Origin: Streptomyces iranensis
GTDB lineage: Bacteria; Actinomycetota; Actinomycetes; Streptomycetales; Streptomycetaceae
Direction of reading: 5' to 3'
Assembly: GCF_017874715.1 (NCBI RefSeq)
Contig: NZ_JAGGLR010000007.1
Coordinates: 310,001 to 374,000, forward strand
DNA length: 64,000 nt
The notes under the pieces were generated by a model. The model saw only the letters and a list, made by a program, of their open reading frames with translations. It ran no database searches and had not been told where the DNA came from. Positions 8,201 to 16,269 of the stretch are shown one piece after another (positions within the stretch are counted from its first letter, which is position 1; each line of letters opens with the position of its first letter). Made by a program: the position numbers and the translations under genes.

Positions 8201-8925
8201 TCCCACGCCTCGTCGTCGCCGCCCGCGGACGCCTCGGCGGGGCGGGTGCCACCGGCCGCGAGAACGGTGGTGACGATGGCGTCGGCCGCGCCGAGGGCCT
8301 CGATCAGCTCGGGTTCGGGCGCCCGCAGCGAGGCGACGAACAGCGGCAACGGGCGGCCCCCGGCGTCCTCCACGGCGCGGCACAGGGCCTCCACGAAGGC
8401 GGTGTTGCCGCTCATGTGGTGGGCGCGGTAGTAGAGCACCGCGATGGTCGGGGCGGCGGCGTCGCCCGGGGCGGCCGCGTGGCCGGTGCGCTCCAGCGGA
8501 CCCCAGGTGGGCGCGGGCGCGGGCGGTTCGAAGCCATGGCCGGTGAGCAGCACGGTGTCGGAGAGGAACCGGGCCAGCTGGTCCAGGTTGCCGGGCCCGC
8601 CGTGGGCCAGGTAGGCGTGGGCCTCGGCAGCGATGCCGACCGGGACCGTGGACGCCTCCATGAGCTGGGCGTCCGGGGCCTGTTCACCGCTGAGGACCAC
8701 GACGGGCAGGTCGCCCGCGAGCAGCGTGTCGAGCCCCTCCTGCCAGGCGCGGATGCCGCCGAGGAGCCGTACGACGACGAGTTCGGCGCCGTCGAGCAGA
8801 CCGGGGAGGTCCTCGAGGGCGAGGCGGGCCGGGTTGGCGAGGCGGTACGCCACCGGGCCCGTGGCGGCACGGGCGCTGAGCAGGTCGGTGTCGGACGTCG
8901 ACAGCAGCAGAATCATGCGGCGCAT
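5272..8925 (-). CDS. cobN: Cobaltochelatase subunit CobN
   Basis: 1217 residues, the usual size for CobN, the large subunit that inserts cobalt into hydrogenobyrinic acid a,c-diamide with an ATPase partner (CobS/CobT or ChlI/ChlD-like, not in this window). The whole length has the magnesium/cobalt chelatase H-subunit pattern, including MVHLGKHGNLEWLPGKNAG in the middle and YDATTGVVADWMYDKLAQTY near the end. The start at 8925 lies just behind GAGGAAGGC; the ATG at 8916 (MILLLSTSDTD) is the alternative used in many homologues. An adenosylcobalamin-type riboswitch occupies its leader, so expression should fall when B12 is plentiful. Confidence 0.95.
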   Translation of the reverse strand: MRRMILLLSTSDTDLLSARAATGPVAYRLANPARLALEDLPGLLDGAELVVVRLLGGIRAWQEGLDTLLAGDLPVVVLSGEQAPDAQLMEASTVPVGIAAEAHAYLAHGGPGNLDQLARFLSDTVLLTGHGFEPPAPAPTWGPLERTGHAAAPGDAAAPTIAVLYYRAHHMSGNTAFVEALCRAVEDAGGRPLPLFVASLRAPEPELIEALGAADAIVTTVLAAGGTRPAEASAGGDDEAWDAGALTALDVPVLQALCLTSPRAAWEESDEGLSPLDAATQVAVPEFDGRLITVPFSFKEVDEDGLPVYAADAERAARVAGIAVRHARLRHIPAADKRLALVLSAYPTKHSRIGNAVGLDTPASAVALLRRLRAEGYDLGPEEGPDALPGLVSGEGDELIYALIEAGGHDQEWLTEEQLARNPVRIPAADYRRWYATLPRELRDAVEEHWGPPPGEMFVDTSHDPEGEIVLAALRRGNLLVVIQPPRGFGENPIAIYHDPDLPPSHHYLAAYRWMATARTDGGFGADAMVHLGKHGNLEWLPGKNAGLSAACGPDAALGDLPLIYPFLVNDPGEGTQAKRRVHATLVDHLVPPMARADSYGDIARLEQLLDEYAAISAMDPAKLPAIRAQIWTLIQAARLDHDLGLEQRPDDDGFDDFLLHVDGWLCEVKDAQIRDGLHVLGGAPTGPERVNLVLAILRARQIWGGTSALPGLREALGLDESAATRTGADEAEERARALVQAMEDAAWAPEAVEKAVLTLPDEQRPAVSAVLDFAAREVVPRLAATTDEIDHAVHALDGGFVPAGPSGSPLRGLVNVLPTGRNFYSVDPKAVPSRLAWETGQALADSLLERYRADNDGQWPKSVGLSLWGTSAMRTSGDDVAEALALLGIRPVWDDASRRVTGLEPVPLDQLGRPRVDVTLRISGFFRDAFPHVVGLLDDAVRLAASLDESDDDNYVRAHTRADLAAHGDERRATTRIFGSRPGTYGAGLLQLIDSRDWRTDADLAEVYTVWGGYAYGRGLEGRPARAEMESAYRRIAVAAKNTDTREHDIADSDDYFQYHGGMVATVRALKGTAPAAYIGDSTRPETVRTRTLHEETSRVFRARVVNPRWIEAMRRHGYKGAFELAATVDYLFGYDATTGVVADWMYDKLAQTYLLDPENRAFLEEANPWALHGMAERLLEAESRGLWDEPDPEVLERVRELYLETEGGLEGGDDE

Positions 8926-8958
8926 GCCTTCCTCGGGGTCCGCGCCCCGGGCGGGTTG

Positions 8959-9072
8959 AAGACGGCGGCAGTTCCTGGCTCGCGCGTCCGCTGCCGTTCG
9001 GCAGCCGCCGCGCTCACAGTGGCGGGACCGCGCCGGATTTCCACCGGCTTCCTACCGTGAGTGCCGTCTTGT
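8959..9072 (-). promoter_or_regulatory. Cobalamin (B12) riboswitch
   Basis: On the minus strand the leader of cobN carries the conserved cobalamin riboswitch core: GGAAGCCGGTGGAAATCCGG, then GCGGTCCCGCCACTGTGA, and near the 3' end GAGCCAGGAACTGCC. The outer P1 stem is visible as GACGGC (5') pairing with GCCGTC (3'). It ends about 33 bases upstream of the cobN ATG, so control by masking of translation initiation is plausible. A -10-like TATGCT lies upstream near 9107-9112. The divergent cobG lies on its other side and is not covered by this element. Confidence 0.92.
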
Positions 9073-9196
9073 GCGTTTCGCGGGCCGGGACCGACCCGCC
9101 GCTGAGCATAGTAAGCGTTGCTGACCTGCCAGGGGGCGGTGCCTTCCGGTCTTAGTGGAGCCTGGCCGGGGCGGTGGGCCGGAGCGGATCGTCGGT

Positions 9197-10759
9197 ATGC
9201 TCGCCGCCATGTCCCTCCCCCCGACAACCACCCCATCCGGGGATGAAACTCCCGTGCGCGGGCGCGACGACGCCTGTCCGGGCGCACTGCGGCTGCACCC
9301 GGCGGACGACGGTTCACTGGCCCGGATCCGGGTGCCGGGCGGGCTGTTGACGGCCCGTCAGGCACAGGCGCTGGGGCGGGTGGCCGAGGAGCTGGGCGAC
9401 GGGCGGCTGGACATCACCTCACGGGGCAACGCGCAGGTGCGCGGCCTGGCGGCGGGGTGCGGCGCGGAGCTGGCGGCCCGGCTGCGGGCGGCCGGACTGC
9501 TTCCCTCGGACCGCCATGACCGGGTGCGCAACATCGTGGCGTCGCCGCTGTCCGGCCTGGACGGCGCGGGGCACGCCGATGTGGTGGCGTGGGTACGGGA
9601 GTTGGACGCCGCGCTGTGCGACGAGGCATGCCTCGACACGTCGCCGGGGCGCGGGGAATTGTCGGGCTTGTCGGGCAGGTTTCTGTTCGCGCTGGACGAT
9701 GGGCGTGGCGATGTGGCCGCGTTGGGTGCGGATGTGACATTGATCGCAACGCCTGGTGGTGGAGCGGTACTGCGGGCCGGGGGGCCGTCGGCGGGCGCGG
9801 GGGTGGCGAGCGTCGCCGCGGGCGGGGCGGCCGGAGGCGGTGATCTGTGGGTGCGGAGCGAGGACGCCGCGCGGGCGGCCGCGCTGGCCGCGGTGGAGTT
9901 CCTGGCGAGGGCACGGGAGAGCGGGACCCGGGCGTGGCGCATCCGGGAACTGCCCGCGCAACACGCCGTGACCGCCGATCGCTTGGCGACCCGACTCGCC
10001 GACGCGGGCATCGGCACCGAGCCGCACCCGGGCGCGCCGGTCCCGCGCCCGCCGCGGCCGGCGCCCGCCCCCGGCCTGGTCTCCGGCCCGGACGGGCGCC
10101 ACGCGCTGTCCGTCGCCCTTCCCCTGGGCCGGGTGAGCGCCGCACAGTGGCGACTGCTCGCCGGGCTCGCCTCCCGGAGCCGGGCGGCTGAGCTGCGTAT
10201 GACACCCTGGCGCGGCGTGCTGCTCCCCGGCTTCACCCCGGACGACGCGCGCGGCGCCCTGTCGGAACTGTCCGGCGCGGGACTGGTGACCACGCCGGAC
10301 TCGCCGTGGCTCGGGGTCGGCGCGTGTACGGGGCGGCCCGGCTGCGCCAAGTCCCTGGCGGATGTGCGGGCCCACGCGACACGCATGGTCGCGGGCACGG
10401 CGCGCGGGGCCGCGGACCCGGCGGAAACGGACGCGGCGGAAACGGCCACGGCGGAAGCGGTAGCGGACACCGGAGTAGTGGTCGCGGGCGGTTCGGAGCC
10501 GCGGCGGATGGGCGGCACGGCGTCCGGCGGCGGCCGCCAGGGCGCGTCCGACCCGCTGCCGGTGTACGTCTCGGGCTGTGAACGGCGCTGCGGCCACCCC
10601 GGGGGCCGCTGGGTGGACGCGCTGGCGACCGGCGACACGGACTATCGGGTCACCGTGCGGGGCGGCGCTAGGGGAGACACGCCGGAGGCGGAGGACGGCG
10701 TGGAAGTGACAGCAGAGCAGTTGGCCGACGCCGTTGCGGCGGTCCGTGGAACGACATGA
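9197..10759 (+). CDS. cobG: Precorrin-3B synthase CobG
   Basis: About 520 residues, related to sulfite/nitrite reductases. CobG uses a [4Fe-4S] cluster and O2 to form the ring-contraction precursor precorrin-3B, marking the aerobic B12 route. The ferredoxin-like half-domains LDITSRGNAQVRGL and RMTPWRGVLLPG are present, as are the cluster cysteines in CTGRPGCAKS and SGCERRCGHPGG. Before the second cysteine pair is a Gly/Ala/Thr-rich spacer (about residues 405-445) longer than I expect for the family. Start ambiguous between ATG 9197 and 9209; neither has an ideal ribosome binding site. The stop overlaps the cobH start as ATGA. Confidence 0.9.
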   Translation: MLAAMSLPPTTTPSGDETPVRGRDDACPGALRLHPADDGSLARIRVPGGLLTARQAQALGRVAEELGDGRLDITSRGNAQVRGLAAGCGAELAARLRAAGLLPSDRHDRVRNIVASPLSGLDGAGHADVVAWVRELDAALCDEACLDTSPGRGELSGLSGRFLFALDDGRGDVAALGADVTLIATPGGGAVLRAGGPSAGAGVASVAAGGAAGGGDLWVRSEDAARAAALAAVEFLARARESGTRAWRIRELPAQHAVTADRLATRLADAGIGTEPHPGAPVPRPPRPAPAPGLVSGPDGRHALSVALPLGRVSAAQWRLLAGLASRSRAAELRMTPWRGVLLPGFTPDDARGALSELSGAGLVTTPDSPWLGVGACTGRPGCAKSLADVRAHATRMVAGTARGAADPAETDAAETATAEAVADTGVVVAGGSEPRRMGGTASGGGRQGASDPLPVYVSGCERRCGHPGGRWVDALATGDTDYRVTVRGGARGDTPEAEDGVEVTAEQLADAVAAVRGTT

Positions 10760-11406
10760 TCGAGGACACCGTGTTCGACTACGAGAAGGACGGGGCGGCC
10801 ATCTACCGCGCGTCCTTTGCCACCATCCGCGCCGAGGCCGACCTCGGCGGGCTCCCCGCGGACGTCAGCCAGGTGGCGGTGCGGATGATCCACGCCTGCG
10901 GCATGGTCGACCTGGTCAAGGACCTCGCGTACACCCCCGAGGTGGTCTCCCGGGCCCGCGCCGCGCTGCGGTCCGGCGCGCCCGTGCTCTGCGACGCGCG
11001 CATGGTGGCCAGCGGGGTCACCCGCAAGCGGCTGCCCGCCGACAACGAGGTGATCTGCACCCTCGCGGACCCCGCCGTACCGGAGTTGGCGCGGCGCATG
11101 GGCACCACCCGCAGCGCCGCCGCGCTGGAGCTGTGGCGAGACCGGCTCGAGGGGTCGGTGGTGGCGGTCGGCAACGCGCCCACCGCGCTGTTCCGGCTGC
11201 TGGAGATGATCGAAGAAGGAGGGGCGGGCGGGCCGCGCCCGGCCGCCGTGATCGGCGTGCCGGTGGGCTTCATCGGCGCGGCCGAGTCCAAGGAGGCGCT
11301 GGCCGGGCATCCGGCGGCCCTCGACCACCTGGTGGTGCACGGCCGGCGCGGCGGCAGCGCCATCGCCGCGGCCGCGATCAACGCGATAGCGAGCGAGGAA
11401 GAGTGA
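10756..11406 (+). CDS. cobH: Precorrin-8X methylmutase CobH/CbiC
   Basis: 216 residues. The enzyme moves the C11 methyl group to C12, giving hydrogenobyrinic acid. Family blocks seen: RMIHACGMVDLVKDL with the catalytic-region His, DARMVASGVTRKRLP, and the C-terminal GVPVGFIGAAESKEAL. Starts within the cobG stop (ATGA) and ends within the cobI-cobJ start (GTGA), so the three genes are translationally coupled. Confidence 0.95.
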   Translation: MIEDTVFDYEKDGAAIYRASFATIRAEADLGGLPADVSQVAVRMIHACGMVDLVKDLAYTPEVVSRARAALRSGAPVLCDARMVASGVTRKRLPADNEVICTLADPAVPELARRMGTTRSAAALELWRDRLEGSVVAVGNAPTALFRLLEMIEEGGAGGPRPAAVIGVPVGFIGAAESKEALAGHPAALDHLVVHGRRGGSAIAAAAINAIASEEE

Positions 11407-13019
11407 GCGAGCAGCAGACGGGCCGGCTCTACGGTGTGGGGCTCGGCCCCGGCGACCCCTCCCTGATGACCGTACGCGCCGTGGAGGTCATCGCCGCGGC
11501 CGACGTCATCGCGTACCACAGCGCCCGGCACGGGCGGAGCATCGCGCGCTCCATCGCCGAGCGCCATCTGCGGCCCGACCACATCGAGGAACGGCTCGTC
11601 TACCCGGTCACCACGGAGACCACCGACCACCCGGGCGGCTATCGCGGCGCGATGGAGGAGTTCTACGCGGACGCGGCCGCCCGGCTCGCCGCGCATCTGG
11701 ACGCGGGGCGCACGGTCGCGGTGCTCGCGGAGGGCGATCCGCTCTTCTACGGCTCGTACATGCACATGCACAAGCGGCTCGCCGACCGCTACCCCACCGA
11801 GGTCGTCCCCGGTGTCACCTCGGTCAGCGCCGCGGCCGCCCGGCTCGGCACACCGCTGGTGGAGGGCGAGGAGGTGCTGACGGTCCTCCCCGGCACGCTG
11901 CCGGAGGAGGAGTTGACGGCCCGGCTGGCCACGGCGGACGCGGCGGCCGTGATGAAGCTCGGCCGGACGTTCCCGACGGTGCGCCGGGCGCTGGAGCGGT
12001 CGGGGCGGCTCGCGGACGCGCGCTATGTGGAGCGCGCCACGATGAACGCGGAGCGGACCGCCCCGCTGGCCGAGGTCGACCCGGAGTCGGTGCCGTACTT
12101 CTCGATGGCGGTGCTGCCGAGCCGCGTGGCCGCGCCGCGCGGCGACGGCGGAGACGCGCCGCACGGTGACGGCGGTGACGCGCCGCACGGCGACCGCGGT
12201 GACCGCGCTGACCGCGAGGGCGCGCCGCAGGGTGACCGTGCAGACGCGCCGAGCGGTACGTCCGGCGCCCCGGGCGAGGTCGTGGTCGTCGGCCTCGGCC
12301 CGGCCGGTCCGCTGTGGCTCACCCCCGAGGCGCGCGGCGAGCTGGCCGCCGCCGAGGACCTCGTCGGCTACACCACGTACCTGGACCGAGTGCCCGTACG
12401 GCCGGGCCAGCGGCGTCACGCCTCCGACAACAAGGTCGAGGCCGTACGCGCCGAGTTCGCCCTCGACCTCGCCCGGCGGGGCCAGCGTGTCGCCGTGGTC
12501 TCCTCGGGCGACCCGGGCGTGTTCGCCATGGCCACCGCCGTCCTGGAGGCCGCCTGCGAGGACCCCTATCGCGAGGTCCCGGTGCGGATCGTCCCCGGTA
12601 TGACGGCGGCCCACGCGGCCGCCGCCCGGGTCGGCGCCCCGCTCGGCCACGACTACGCGGTGATCTCCCTCTCCGACCGGCTCAAGCCCTGGGAGGTCAT
12701 CGCCGAGCGGCTGCGCGCCGCCGCGGCGGCCGACCTGGTGCTCGCCCTCTACAACCCCGGCTCCCGCAGCCGTGTCTGGCAGGTGGGCAAGGCCCGCGAA
12801 CTCCTGCTGGAACACCGCGCCCCCGACACGCCCGTGGTGCTGGGCCGCGACATCGGCGGCCCCGGGGAACGCGTGCGAATCGTCCGGCTGGCCGACCTCG
12901 ACCCCGCCCAGGTCGACATGCGCACGATCCTCCTGGTGGGCTCCACCCAGACCCGCACGGTCCGCCGCGGCGACGGCACCGACATCGTCTGGACCCCGCG
13001 CCGCTACCCGGAGGCTTAA
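11403..13019 (+). CDS. cobIJ: Fused CobI-CobJ: precorrin-2 C20- and precorrin-3B C17-methyltransferase
   Basis: 538-residue fusion of two tetrapyrrole methylases. The N-terminal CobI half (about 1-240) has LYGVGLGPGDPSLMTVRA and EGDPLFYGSYMHMHKRL. The C-terminal CobJ half (about 285-538) has VVVGLGPAGPLWLTPEA, SSGDPGVFAMA and ALYNPGSRSR. C20 methylation and, after CobG, ring contraction with C17 methylation are thus on one chain. The linker (about 241-280) is made of repeated GDGGDAPH-like units, visible at DNA level as 24-bp near-repeats at 12140-12187. Starts at GTG 11403 overlapping the cobH stop. The fusion occurs in other actinobacteria. Confidence 0.95.
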   Translation: MSEQQTGRLYGVGLGPGDPSLMTVRAVEVIAAADVIAYHSARHGRSIARSIAERHLRPDHIEERLVYPVTTETTDHPGGYRGAMEEFYADAAARLAAHLDAGRTVAVLAEGDPLFYGSYMHMHKRLADRYPTEVVPGVTSVSAAAARLGTPLVEGEEVLTVLPGTLPEEELTARLATADAAAVMKLGRTFPTVRRALERSGRLADARYVERATMNAERTAPLAEVDPESVPYFSMAVLPSRVAAPRGDGGDAPHGDGGDAPHGDRGDRADREGAPQGDRADAPSGTSGAPGEVVVVGLGPAGPLWLTPEARGELAAAEDLVGYTTYLDRVPVRPGQRRHASDNKVEAVRAEFALDLARRGQRVAVVSSGDPGVFAMATAVLEAACEDPYREVPVRIVPGMTAAHAAAARVGAPLGHDYAVISLSDRLKPWEVIAERLRAAAAADLVLALYNPGSRSRVWQVGKARELLLEHRAPDTPVVLGRDIGGPGERVRIVRLADLDPAQVDMRTILLVGSTQTRTVRRGDGTDIVWTPRRYPEA

Positions 13020-13052
13020 GCCCGGAGGGCTCCTGGCGCGGAGCGCCCCGGC

Positions 13053-13811
13053 TCAGGCCAGGGTCGTCCGCAGCCAGGCGGCGGCTTCGGCCGGGGTTTC
13101 GGCCACCGGGATGCCCTGGGGGGCGGGTGGGCGGCGGACGACGACGACCGGGAGGGCGGCGGCGCGGGCCGCGGCGAGTTTGGGGGCGGTGGCATGGGCG
13201 CCGCTGTCCTTGGTGACCAGCACCTCGATGCGGTGGCGGCGCAGCAGCTCCGCCTCGCCCTCGAAGGTGAACGGGCCGCGGTCGAGGATCACCTCCATCC
13301 GGGGCGGTACCGGCGGCTCGGGCGCGTCGACCGAGCGGACCAGGAACCACTGCCCGGTCAGCCGGGCGAAGGCGGCCAGGCCCATCCGCCCCGTGGTGAG
13401 GAAGATCCGCTCCCCCAGGCCGGGCAGCAGCCGCGCGGCCTCGGCCAGCGAGCCGGCCGAGTGCCAGTGGTCGCCCGGACCGGGTACCCAGCCGGGGCGG
13501 CGCAGGGCGAGCAGGGGAACATGGACGTCGGCGGCCGCCCGGGTCGCATGGGAACTGATCGTGTCGGCGAAAGGATGGGTGGCGTCGATGAGCGCGTCCA
13601 CCTGGTGCTCGCGGAGCCAGCGGGCCATGCCCTCGGCGCCGCCGAACCCGCCGATCCGCACCTGCCCCACCGGCAGCCGCGGCGCGGCGACCCGGCCCGC
13701 GAGGGAGCTGGTGACGCGCAGCGCGGGGGCGTCGGCGAGTTCCTCGGCGAGGCGGCGCGCCTCGGTGGTGCCGCCGAGGATGAGCACATGGCGCGCCGGT
13801 GCGCTGTTCAT
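13053..13811 (-). CDS. cobK: Precorrin-6A reductase CobK
   Basis: 252 residues. NADPH-dependent reduction of the precorrin-6A macrocycle. The N-terminal dinucleotide-binding segment VLILGGTTEARRLAEEL and DATHPFADTISSHA are diagnostic. C-terminal VTKDSGAHATAPKL matches the family. Convergent with cobI-cobJ (34-base gap) and divergent from cbiD (59 bases). Confidence 0.95.
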   Translation of the reverse strand: MNSAPARHVLILGGTTEARRLAEELADAPALRVTSSLAGRVAAPRLPVGQVRIGGFGGAEGMARWLREHQVDALIDATHPFADTISSHATRAAADVHVPLLALRRPGWVPGPGDHWHSAGSLAEAARLLPGLGERIFLTTGRMGLAAFARLTGQWFLVRSVDAPEPPVPPRMEVILDRGPFTFEGEAELLRRHRIEVLVTKDSGAHATAPKLAAARAAALPVVVVRRPPAPQGIPVAETPAEAAAWLRTTLA

Positions 13812-13870
13812 CGGGATCGGGTGCCTTTCGTCGTCCGTGCGCCCGTCATCGTATGCGCGGCGGCCCGCCC

Positions 13871-15019
13871 ATGGCTGAGGCGGAGACGACGGCCAAGGCG
13901 GCCGGGGGGCGGGGCGCGCAGTTGGAGCGGTCGGGGCTGCGGCACGGCTGGACCACCGGGGCGTGTGCCACCGCCGCGACCACGGCCGCGTACACCGCGC
14001 TGCTGGGCGCGGAGTTCCCCGATCCGGTGACCATCGAACTGCCCAAGGGGCAGCGGCCCGCGTTCGCGCTCGCCGCCGAGGAGCTGACGGCGGACCGCGC
14101 CATGGCCGCGGTCGTCAAGGACGCGGGGGACGATCCGGATGTGACCCACGGCGCGCTGGTCAGGGCGACGGTACGGGTTCTGCCGCCCGGCAGCGGAGTG
14201 GTCTTCCGGGCCGGTCCGGGCGTCGGTACGGTGACCCGGCCCGGACTGCCGCTCGACGTGGGCGAACCGGCCATCAACCCCGTGCCGCGCCAGATGATGC
14301 GCGACCACATCGCCTCGGTCGCGGCCCGGTACGGCGGAACCGGCGACGTCGAGATCGAGATCTCGGTGGACCACGGCGAGGAGATCGCCCGCTCCACCTG
14401 GAATCCGCGGCTGGGCATCCTCGGCGGGCTGTCCATCCTCGGCACGACGGGCATCGTGGTGCCCTACTCCTGTTCGGCCTGGATCGACAGCATCCGGCGC
14501 GGGGTGGATGTCGCCCGCGCGGCGGGGCGCACGCATGTCGCGGGCTGTACGGGCTCGACGTCCGAAAAGGTGGCGGTGGCCGTGCACGGGCTGCCGCAGG
14601 ACGCGCTTCTGGACATGGGCGACTTCGCGGGCGCGGTCCTGAAGTATCTGCGCCGCCACCCGGTCGACCGGCTGACGGTCGCCGGCGGCTTCGCCAAGCT
14701 CTCCAAACTGGCCGCAGGCCATCTGGACCTGCACTCCTCCCGGTCCCAGGTGGACAAGGGCTTCCTCGCGGAGCTGGCCCGCCGGGGAGGGGCCGACGAG
14801 GAACTGGCGGAGGCGGTGGCCACGGCCAACACCGGCCTGGAGACCGTACAGCTGTGCACCGCCCGCGGCGTCCCCCTCGGCGACCTGGTCGCGGCGGCGG
14901 CCCGCGACACGGCCCTCGGGGTGCTGCGCGGAGCGCCGGTGGCGGTGGACGTCATCTGCATCGACCGCGCCGGCACGATCGTGGGCCGCGCCGAGCCACG
15001 CGGTCCCGAGGATGGCTGA
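13871..15019 (+). CDS. cbiD: Cobalt-precorrin-5B C1-methyltransferase CbiD
   Basis: 382 residues. Family hallmarks: GWTTGACATAATTAAY near the N-terminus, INPVPRQMMRDH and LGGLSILGTTGIVVPYS. CbiD methylates C1 in the oxygen-independent route, whereas classical aerobic pathways use CobF. Here CbiD sits among CobG, CobK and CobN, so the pathway is a hybrid; this combination is known in actinobacteria. The start at ATG 13871 (MAEAETT) is chosen by homology; upstream in-frame ATGs at 13799 and 13853 exist and no clear ribosome binding site decides between them. Confidence 0.92.
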   Translation: MAEAETTAKAAGGRGAQLERSGLRHGWTTGACATAATTAAYTALLGAEFPDPVTIELPKGQRPAFALAAEELTADRAMAAVVKDAGDDPDVTHGALVRATVRVLPPGSGVVFRAGPGVGTVTRPGLPLDVGEPAINPVPRQMMRDHIASVAARYGGTGDVEIEISVDHGEEIARSTWNPRLGILGGLSILGTTGIVVPYSCSAWIDSIRRGVDVARAAGRTHVAGCTGSTSEKVAVAVHGLPQDALLDMGDFAGAVLKYLRRHPVDRLTVAGGFAKLSKLAAGHLDLHSSRSQVDKGFLAELARRGGADEELAEAVATANTGLETVQLCTARGVPLGDLVAAAARDTALGVLRGAPVAVDVICIDRAGTIVGRAEPRGPEDG

Positions 15020-15498
15020 CCCCGGCGCCGGGAAGCGACACCCCCGCGCGCCGGTGCCGACGGCTTCGGCCGCCGACACGACACGCCGGGCAGCCGTACG
15101 GCCCGCCGCGCGCGGCGCCGACGCCATCGCCACCACCGACATGGCGCGCCATGCGCAGTATGGCCTCCGCGAGCGCGCCTCACACCGCCGGACCGGACAC
15201 CCCGTCGCCGCCCGACACGCCGCATGGGCGCAAGGCGCCACGCCCACCACACGACCCGCCGTGCACGACACAGACGCAGCGACACGGCGGCCCACGCGAC
15301 ACTGCCCAGGTGATGCCGTGCGCAGCCGGGGCGAGCATTCCGGCGCCACCCGGCCCCACACGCCCGCAGGGGCGCGGCTCGCCCTCACCCCGCGGTCCGC
15401 CGCGCACGGCGCCACGCCATCGCCGCCACGGACATGTCGTGCCATGCGCAGCGCGGCTCACGCGGAGCCGCGCACGGGCGCCTGCCGAGGCGGCAGTT
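15020..15498. other. 480-bp gap between convergent cbiD and cobM with degenerate repeats
   Basis: No gene was recognised. Two related segments of about 58 bp, at 15106-15163 and 15401-15459, share GCCATCGCC and CCATGCGCAG and are roughly 80% identical by eye. Less similar fragments lie between them. The first copy contains the perfect palindrome ATGGCGCGCCAT (15141-15152). Open frames crossing the region have poor residue composition and are probably chance. Confidence 0.45.
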
Positions 15499-16269
15499 TC
15501 AGGGGGCGGCCGGGGAGCCGGGGGTGCGCAGGCGGGTTCTGGCCGGGGAGTAGAGGTGGCTGTCGGGGAACTGGGCGGCGGCCAGGGTTCGGCCGACGAT
15601 GATGACCGCTGTGCGGACCACGCCTGCCGCCTTCACCTGGGTCGCGATGTCGTCCAGGGTGCCGCGCAGGACCAGTTCGTCGGGGCGGCTGGCCATGGCG
15701 ACCACGGCGGCCGGGCAGTCGGCGCCGTAGTGCGGGAGGAGTTCGGCGACGACGCGGTCCACATAGCGGGCGGCGAGGTGCAGGACGAGCAGGGCGCCGC
15801 TGCGGCCCAAGGTGGCCAGGTTCTCGCCGTCCGGCATGGGGGTGGCCTGCTGGGCGATGCGGGTGAGGATGACGGTCTGGCCGACGGTCGGGATCGTCAG
15901 TTCGCGCTTCAGCGCGGCGGCAGCGGCGGCGAAGGCGGGGACGCCCGGGACCACGTCGTACGGAACCCCGGCCGCGTCGAGGCGGCGCATCTGCTCGGCG
16001 ACGGCGCTGAAGACCGACGGATCGCCGGAGTGGAGGCGAGCCACATCGTGGCCCGCCTCGTGGGCCGCGACCAGCTCGGCGGTGATCTGGTCCAGGTCGA
16101 GCCGGGCGGTGTCGACGAGGCGGGCGTCCGGCGGACATTCTGCGAGGAGTTCACGGGGCACCAGGCTGCCCGCGTACAGACACACCTGGCAGCGGGCCAG
16201 GGTCCGGGCGCCGCGCACCGTGATCAGGTCGGCGGCGCCGGGGCCCGCGCCGATGAAGTACACCGTCAT
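15499..16269 (-). CDS. cobM: Precorrin-4 C11-methyltransferase CobM
   Basis: 256-residue tetrapyrrole methylase. It starts MTVYFIGAGPGAADLITVRG and has LHSGDPSVFSAVAEQM and VPGVPAFAAAAAALKREL, typical of CobM/CbiF. The start ATG 16269 overlaps the cobL stop (ATGA), so cobL and cobM are coupled. The frame is open far upstream, but only this start gives the family's N-terminus. Confidence 0.95.
   Translation of the reverse strand: MTVYFIGAGPGAADLITVRGARTLARCQVCLYAGSLVPRELLAECPPDARLVDTARLDLDQITAELVAAHEAGHDVARLHSGDPSVFSAVAEQMRRLDAAGVPYDVVPGVPAFAAAAAALKRELTIPTVGQTVILTRIAQQATPMPDGENLATLGRSGALLVLHLAARYVDRVVAELLPHYGADCPAAVVAMASRPDELVLRGTLDDIATQVKAAGVVRTAVIIVGRTLAAAQFPDSHLYSPARTRLRTPGSPAAP

Noticed and set aside
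5641..9060. A 1139-codon open frame on the plus strand opposite cobN
   Set aside because: It is the antisense shadow of cobN: very GC-rich third positions suppress stops. It runs through the riboswitch and has Gly/Val/Arg-rich composition without any domain.
12140..12210. Short regular repeats suggesting a CRISPR-like array
   Set aside because: Repeats are contiguous, in frame and encode a protein linker; there are no spacers or cas genes.
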